Source of the DNA: Trissonchulus latispiculum
Taxonomy: Eukaryota; Nematoda; Enoplea; Enoplida; Ironidae
NCBI GenBank assembly: GCA_030248195.1
Contig: JASAND010032022.1
Location: forward strand, 28,489-92,488
Reading direction: 5' to 3'
Length of the DNA stretch: 64,000 nt
Below are positions 60,145 through 64,000 of this stretch, piece by piece. Below the pieces are notes generated by a model. It saw only the letters and a program-made list of their open reading frames with translations, did no database searches and had not been told where the DNA came from. The stretch's first letter is position 1, and each line of letters opens with the position of its first letter. The position numbers were made by a program, and so were the translations under genes.

Positions 60145-61204
60145 GCCCGAAGGTAAGACTGCCTATTTCCCTCCTAACCACTCCAGCCTGCCTACCCAGA
60201 TCCTACAGCTAGAGCAGGAAATCAAGGATTTGGGAGGCCAATACTTCTCCGTCCCTCCCTATGTCAAGATTGAACAGCCCAAAGGAGGATCTGCCTACAC
60301 CCTGAATGTTGAGAAAGATTCTGTGGACCCTGAAACTGAACGACTGGATCGTGAATTGCATTCCTTGCCTATGTATCAGAAACCAATGTCTGTCACTTAT
60401 CCCCGGACCCACAGGCTGGAAGAACCCCAGACCATAGAGTATGGCTATCCGTCCCACGTCAAACGGCGACTGTCCCAGAATCCTACTGCTTCCCTTCCCC
60501 CAAGTGAGAAGACCACCGAGAAGGAAAGTTCCTTTGAGCCGCCTGTCGGTGAACCTGCGCAAATGGTCCAGCCCCCACCGCGGAAGTCTGCTGGTCCATA
60601 TGATACAAATCCACGGAAGAATCCGATGCGGGATCATTCCTTAGGACGCGGTCGAGGGCTACAAAGGAGTCCCCGATGTCATGATTTTACGCAAACCTAT
60701 CCCAAGCCTCGCTTCCAGTCAGCCCCTCCATCCGACGCCTTAACCATCGGACTTGGTGAAGCCGTCCGAGAATTCCGAATTCAGCTTGGGTTGTCACCCG
60801 ATCCACAACTGTCGTCTCTCCCCGGGCAAGAAAGAGGGAAGGCGATCTATTTTGAACGGACCGAACAAAGACCAGATCTGGGAATGAACCCTCCGGCGGA
60901 CATGGCCGCAGTGATGCAGAGTGCTCAAAAAGTGCTTGCCCACGGCGGGATGGCCATGGACTTGTTACACGCCCCGTTGGTCCCTGAGAAAGGACTGGTG
61001 AGATGGGAAAAACCAAAGGAGCCAGTTCAGAAGCATACCCCCCAAGAAGTGGTCCCGATCGCCCCCCGACCGGTAAGAACCTCCAACCCTTGCCCCATTG
61101 ATATGGGCCCAGTGATGACCTTTGCTCGACGAGTTTTGGATCGGGTTGGGAACCGTTCGCTGAGGAAGAGCTCCTCAGAGCCATGGATCCCAGCATTTTC
61201 CTAA
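60140..61204 (+). CDS. Proline-rich ORF after gag, +1 frame, unknown function
   Basis: Open from 60140 to the stop at 61202-61204 (about 354 codons). The first in-frame ATG comes only at 60368, so expression by +1 frameshift from gag or by splicing is more likely than independent initiation. The only overlap with gag is the last five bases (ACC TAA read as CCT AAG). A good splice donor (GAAG/GTAAGA) sits at 60153. The product is rich in proline and basic residues, with QQ- and PP-type linkers and a possible helix AVMQSAQKVLAHGGMAMDLL. I see no D-S/T-G protease triad and no RT or integrase motif. I do not recognise it; a matrix, accessory or Gag-extension role is possible. Confidence 0.6.
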   Translation, partial: PKPEGKTAYFPPNHSSLPTQILQLEQEIKDLGGQYFSVPPYVKIEQPKGGSAYTLNVEKDSVDPETERLDRELHSLPMYQKPMSVTYPRTHRLEEPQTIEYGYPSHVKRRLSQNPTASLPPSEKTTEKESSFEPPVGEPAQMVQPPPRKSAGPYDTNPRKNPMRDHSLGRGRGLQRSPRCHDFTQTYPKPRFQSAPPSDALTIGLGEAVREFRIQLGLSPDPQLSSLPGQERGKAIYFERTEQRPDLGMNPPADMAAVMQSAQKVLAHGGMAMDLLHAPLVPEKGLVRWEKPKEPVQKHTPQEVVPIAPRPVRTSNPCPIDMGPVMTFARRVLDRVGNRSLRKSSSEPWIPAFS

Positions 61205-64000
61205 CCCAGGACGGATCCTATTCCCCGCCGAGAATGGAATATCAAGTCAGTGACCTTATCAAGTACCCGGAGAGAGGAAGATTCAAGATCATTGATCAGG
61301 AAGCTATCTACGAAGTTAGCCGAAGGATCCTGAAGAGGCTTGGTAGGTCAGTATCTGATGAGAATTTTTATTGTTCCCTTGACAGTGACATATTGGAAGC
61401 GCCTGAAGAATCGCCTCATGCTGGAAGATTGGATCTCTGGGTAGAAAATCTCCTCAGCACTTCCACCCCCCTAACCTGGAGATTACTCCAGGACGAAAAA
61501 GAAAATCGTGACCCTCTGTCCAGCCTTTCTGACAGGCCTGTCATTAATGATTTAATGGATAGCTTGGAGGAGACAACCAGCTCCAACACCTCAGAAGGCT
61601 CAGATGAGGAATTGGACACTGCTGTGAAGAAGCTTCGCTCCCGGGAAATCCGAGTGAACCTTAACGCTGCCGAACCCACCGTCATAAAGACCAGGAAGAA
61701 CAGGAAGAGCAAAAAGAAGAAGAGAAAGGTCAGTAAGAAGATAAAGGAAACTCTGGGGGAGGTTCACATACCAGAGTCTGACCTGTGTCCCCAGGACATT
61801 AAGTTCCTTCGCCGACTTCTGAAAGATGTCCGAAGTAAAGAGAGGAAACGCGCCCAGAAAGAAGAACGACGTGCCTGGCAAATGAAACGAGAACGCGAGA
61901 GAAGTTGGGAAGCATACCAGCAGTACCTCATGGCCCGAGCTCGAATGGAAGCCCTCCATCCGATCAGGAGAACAACTGACTCGCCCCCGCCCCGGAGAAA
62001 GACTCCTACCCTGACTCGCAAGAGTAACCCAAGGTCAAGTTCTGTTCCCACAACTGTACGACTACCCGAGGAAGAACTGATTCTAACTTCCCCCAACGAT
62101 GAGCATAGTGAACTTCCTACGCCCAAAACAGCCACGAAAGCGAAAAGTCCGACCTCCTTGCCCTTTCCCATCCTAGTGATGTGGATTGCTCTCGGTTTAA
62201 TGATAGCCCTGTTGGTCCCCTGTATCCAGGCACAAGATAGTGACGACTACTTCACGCAAAGGGCCAAGGCGATGAATACCATGGTCTCCACCAAGTGGGG
62301 TTTGGCCCTATCCCCTAAAGGTTTGATGGCAACTTATACCAAAACGGAATATGTCCCCATTCTAATCCATATGAAAGTGCCTAAACCCCCCCAACTCAAG
62401 AAAATGCAGGCATGGGTATTCTTCTGTTCTCTCTGTGGAGGAGAGCCAGCTTATGTCCCAGAAAGCCTTCAGGCACAATGTAAGAAATGTGACACCCCTC
62501 GGAACCGAGCGAACGAACTGCTTACCGATTGCCCTCATGAACCTCACCTAGCTGGACTGATTAGAAATGTGACCGAAGAATACCATGAAATGTACGGTGG
62601 AATACTTAACACTGGGTATTATTCGTCTGTGATGAAGATAATCTGCGACAAAAGCCCCATTCTCTGCAACACCTCCAAACCTAAATATCAGGAATACAAC
62701 GAATCCCTGTATGCTGATCACGGATTCCAACACGTAAAATCCCAGTTCCCCTTGCAAAGATCTAAACGAGCCATCGGCGCCATCATTGGTATAGTTGGAC
62801 TTGGTATGTCCATCTCCAATACCGTCAACCTAGGACTTGTGAAGGATAAGGTCAATGCCATCATTGAAGCGACGCAAAAGTTGGATGAACAAGTGATTGC
62901 TCATACAGAAGCCCTGGAGAGATTGGTTGAAGCAAACGAACAGATTTATTCCTTCATGCATTATTCCCTGCAAGAGCTGGTTGGACTGATTAATTCTGCT
63001 CGGTGTGAGGCCCTAACTATGAGCACGCAAGTACAATATTCCTTGATTGTATCCAATTTTGAGCATTCTCTCAAACACAGTATTGACAGCGTTATGGCTG
63101 CGGGACTAGATGGACGGATTTCCCCTAGCCTCATCAACTACAAGATTATCCGTGACATTGTAAACGGACACGCCCAATTGAACCAAACCATCCTCAGAGA
63201 CGAACCCAGCCTGATCTATAGATTTGGAAAGATCTACCCCGTAAGAATGGATATTAGGAAATTATTGTTCGGATTCATTATGGAAATACCCACCCCCACA
63301 CGGGAGGATGTGGCTCCCATTTATGAGGTCAGTAATGTGGGCTATAATGACCCCTTGAATCATGCCCAAATGAAGGCCCCAGTCCCTCGATTCGTCAGAC
63401 ATGAAGTTACCCACCGTAGTTCCGAATTTTCTGAAGTCAAACTCGAAGAGTGCCAGTCATCACCCGGACTATGGGTCTGTGGACCGGAATCATTGGTCTC
63501 CACGCCCCAATCAGCCTGTCTCAAGGCGATTGTTTCAGCTACACCCATTGACTCTGCCAATTGTAGACAGCAGATGATGGTAAAAGTCCTGACCCCCGAC
63601 ACCGACTTTGCCTCCACGCCAGCAGGAGTCCTGATCAGAACTAGCCACCCAGAAGTCATGCTTACGCAAACCCCCCAACTGCAACATGTGTCACGAGGTG
63701 AAACTATCCCTGTGCCCAGTAACGGTGTAATATGGCTGGAGCATGGATCCTACAACCACATCGTAGTTGGTGACTTGGTACTAACCAGCGCAATAGAAGT
63801 TCTACAGTATTCAGCACCCCTTATCACCTATCGAGTTCCCTTCGAAGCCCCTGATTTAGGTGTGGTCCCTATCCAGTTCACTGATTTAGAACGAGCGGAA
63901 TACGAAAACAAAGCCGTGAAGAAACTGCTGGAAAAGCATCACCGCACCGCACCTCTTGTCATCCATCCGCTCAACATGAATGTCTGGACGGCCTTCATTA
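61183..64000 (+). CDS. env: Env-like class I fusion glycoprotein ORF, open at window end
   Basis: The ATG at 61183 has a strong context (GAGCCATGG) and overlaps the previous ORF by 22 bp; at least 939 codons are open without interruption to 64000. Residues 1-325 form a hydrophilic leader with a lysine/arginine cluster (KNRKSKKKKRKVSKK, around 170-185) like a nuclear localisation signal. A hydrophobic segment (about 326-350) could be a signal peptide or anchor. Then comes an ectodomain with CSLC (C415, C418) and CKKC (C433, C436), a furin-type RSKR (526-529), and immediately a Gly/Ile-rich fusion-peptide-like segment followed by heptad-type helix. The order resembles Env of insect errantiviruses and baculovirus F proteins, by motif layout only. 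The terminal membrane anchor would lie just beyond the window. Confidence 0.75.
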   Translation, partial: MDPSIFLTQDGSYSPPRMEYQVSDLIKYPERGRFKIIDQEAIYEVSRRILKRLGRSVSDENFYCSLDSDILEAPEESPHAGRLDLWVENLLSTSTPLTWRLLQDEKENRDPLSSLSDRPVINDLMDSLEETTSSNTSEGSDEELDTAVKKLRSREIRVNLNAAEPTVIKTRKNRKSKKKKRKVSKKIKETLGEVHIPESDLCPQDIKFLRRLLKDVRSKERKRAQKEERRAWQMKRERERSWEAYQQYLMARARMEALHPIRRTTDSPPPRRKTPTLTRKSNPRSSSVPTTVRLPEEELILTSPNDEHSELPTPKTATKAKSPTSLPFPILVMWIALGLMIALLVPCIQAQDSDDYFTQRAKAMNTMVSTKWGLALSPKGLMATYTKTEYVPILIHMKVPKPPQLKKMQAWVFFCSLCGGEPAYVPESLQAQCKKCDTPRNRANELLTDCPHEPHLAGLIRNVTEEYHEMYGGILNTGYYSSVMKIICDKSPILCNTSKPKYQEYNESLYADHGFQHVKSQFPLQRSKRAIGAIIGIVGLGMSISNTVNLGLVKDKVNAIIEATQKLDEQVIAHTEALERLVEANEQIYSFMHYSLQELVGLINSARCEALTMSTQVQYSLIVSNFEHSLKHSIDSVMAAGLDGRISPSLINYKIIRDIVNGHAQLNQTILRDEPSLIYRFGKIYPVRMDIRKLLFGFIMEIPTPTREDVAPIYEVSNVGYNDPLNHAQMKAPVPRFVRHEVTHRSSEFSEVKLEECQSSPGLWVCGPESLVSTPQSACLKAIVSATPIDSANCRQQMMVKVLTPDTDFASTPAGVLIRTSHPEVMLTQTPQLQHVSRGETIPVPSNGVIWLEHGSYNHIVVGDLVLTSAIEVLQYSAPLITYRVPFEAPDLGVVPIQFTDLERAEYENKAVKKLLEKHHRTAPLVIHPLNMNVWTAFI

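Noticed and set aside
60140..61204. Search for a retroviral protease in the ORF after gag
   Set aside because: No D-T-G or D-S-G motif with the usual hydrophobic surroundings was found, so I did not call protease.

Overview
The window is nuclear DNA from an invertebrate animal. Protein genes are split by GT-AG introns, about 60 % of the bases are A or T, and most of the sequence is mobile or tandem repeat. Four host genes can be read by joining exons in phase. They are a THSD1-like membrane protein (+, 2463-7862), a secreted transthyretin-like (TTL) protein (-, 9284-10312), the tRNA 2-thiolation enzyme CTU1 (+, 29965-40427) and a SPEC3/Stum-like membrane protein (-, 41274-43036). TTL and Stum-like genes point to an invertebrate bilaterian; the sequence alone does not give me the phylum.

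Layout: 2.4-10.3 kb holds the convergent THSD1-like and TTL genes with a foldback element between them. 11-29 kb is a mobile-element graveyard: two PIF/Harbinger-type MITEs with TTA duplications, fragments of four non-LTR retrotransposons, a gag relic with an LTR, a (CA)n tract of about 375 bp, G-rich foldbacks, a three-level nest of transposons, 149/139-bp and 58-bp tandem repeats, and an inverted repeat with two 302-bp arms that read as identical. 30-40.4 kb is CTU1, whose 7.8-kb first intron holds two satellite families, each in two arrays, around a 185-bp inverted repeat. 40.4-44.6 kb has the Stum-like gene and small TIR elements. 44.6-51 kb shows no gene I can support. 51.6-52.3 kb is homopolymer-rich and may be poor assembly.

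The most striking part is the right end. From about 58.0 kb there is the 3' part of an LTR (TATA, AATAAA), a tRNA-type primer binding site, and an intact Gag with a PPPY late motif and a CCHC knuckle. A proline-rich ORF follows in the +1 frame, and then a long Env-like ORF that is still open at 64000. This last ORF has a very long basic leader, a hydrophobic segment, an RSKR cleavage site and a fusion-peptide-like segment. No protease, reverse transcriptase, RNase H or integrase lies between gag and env. Upstream (52.7-57.1 kb) there is an unusual run of perfect 6-12-bp-stem hairpins. Either this is an endogenous retrovirus-like element with an atypical gene order, or it is a structural-gene-only derivative that depends on pol from elsewhere.
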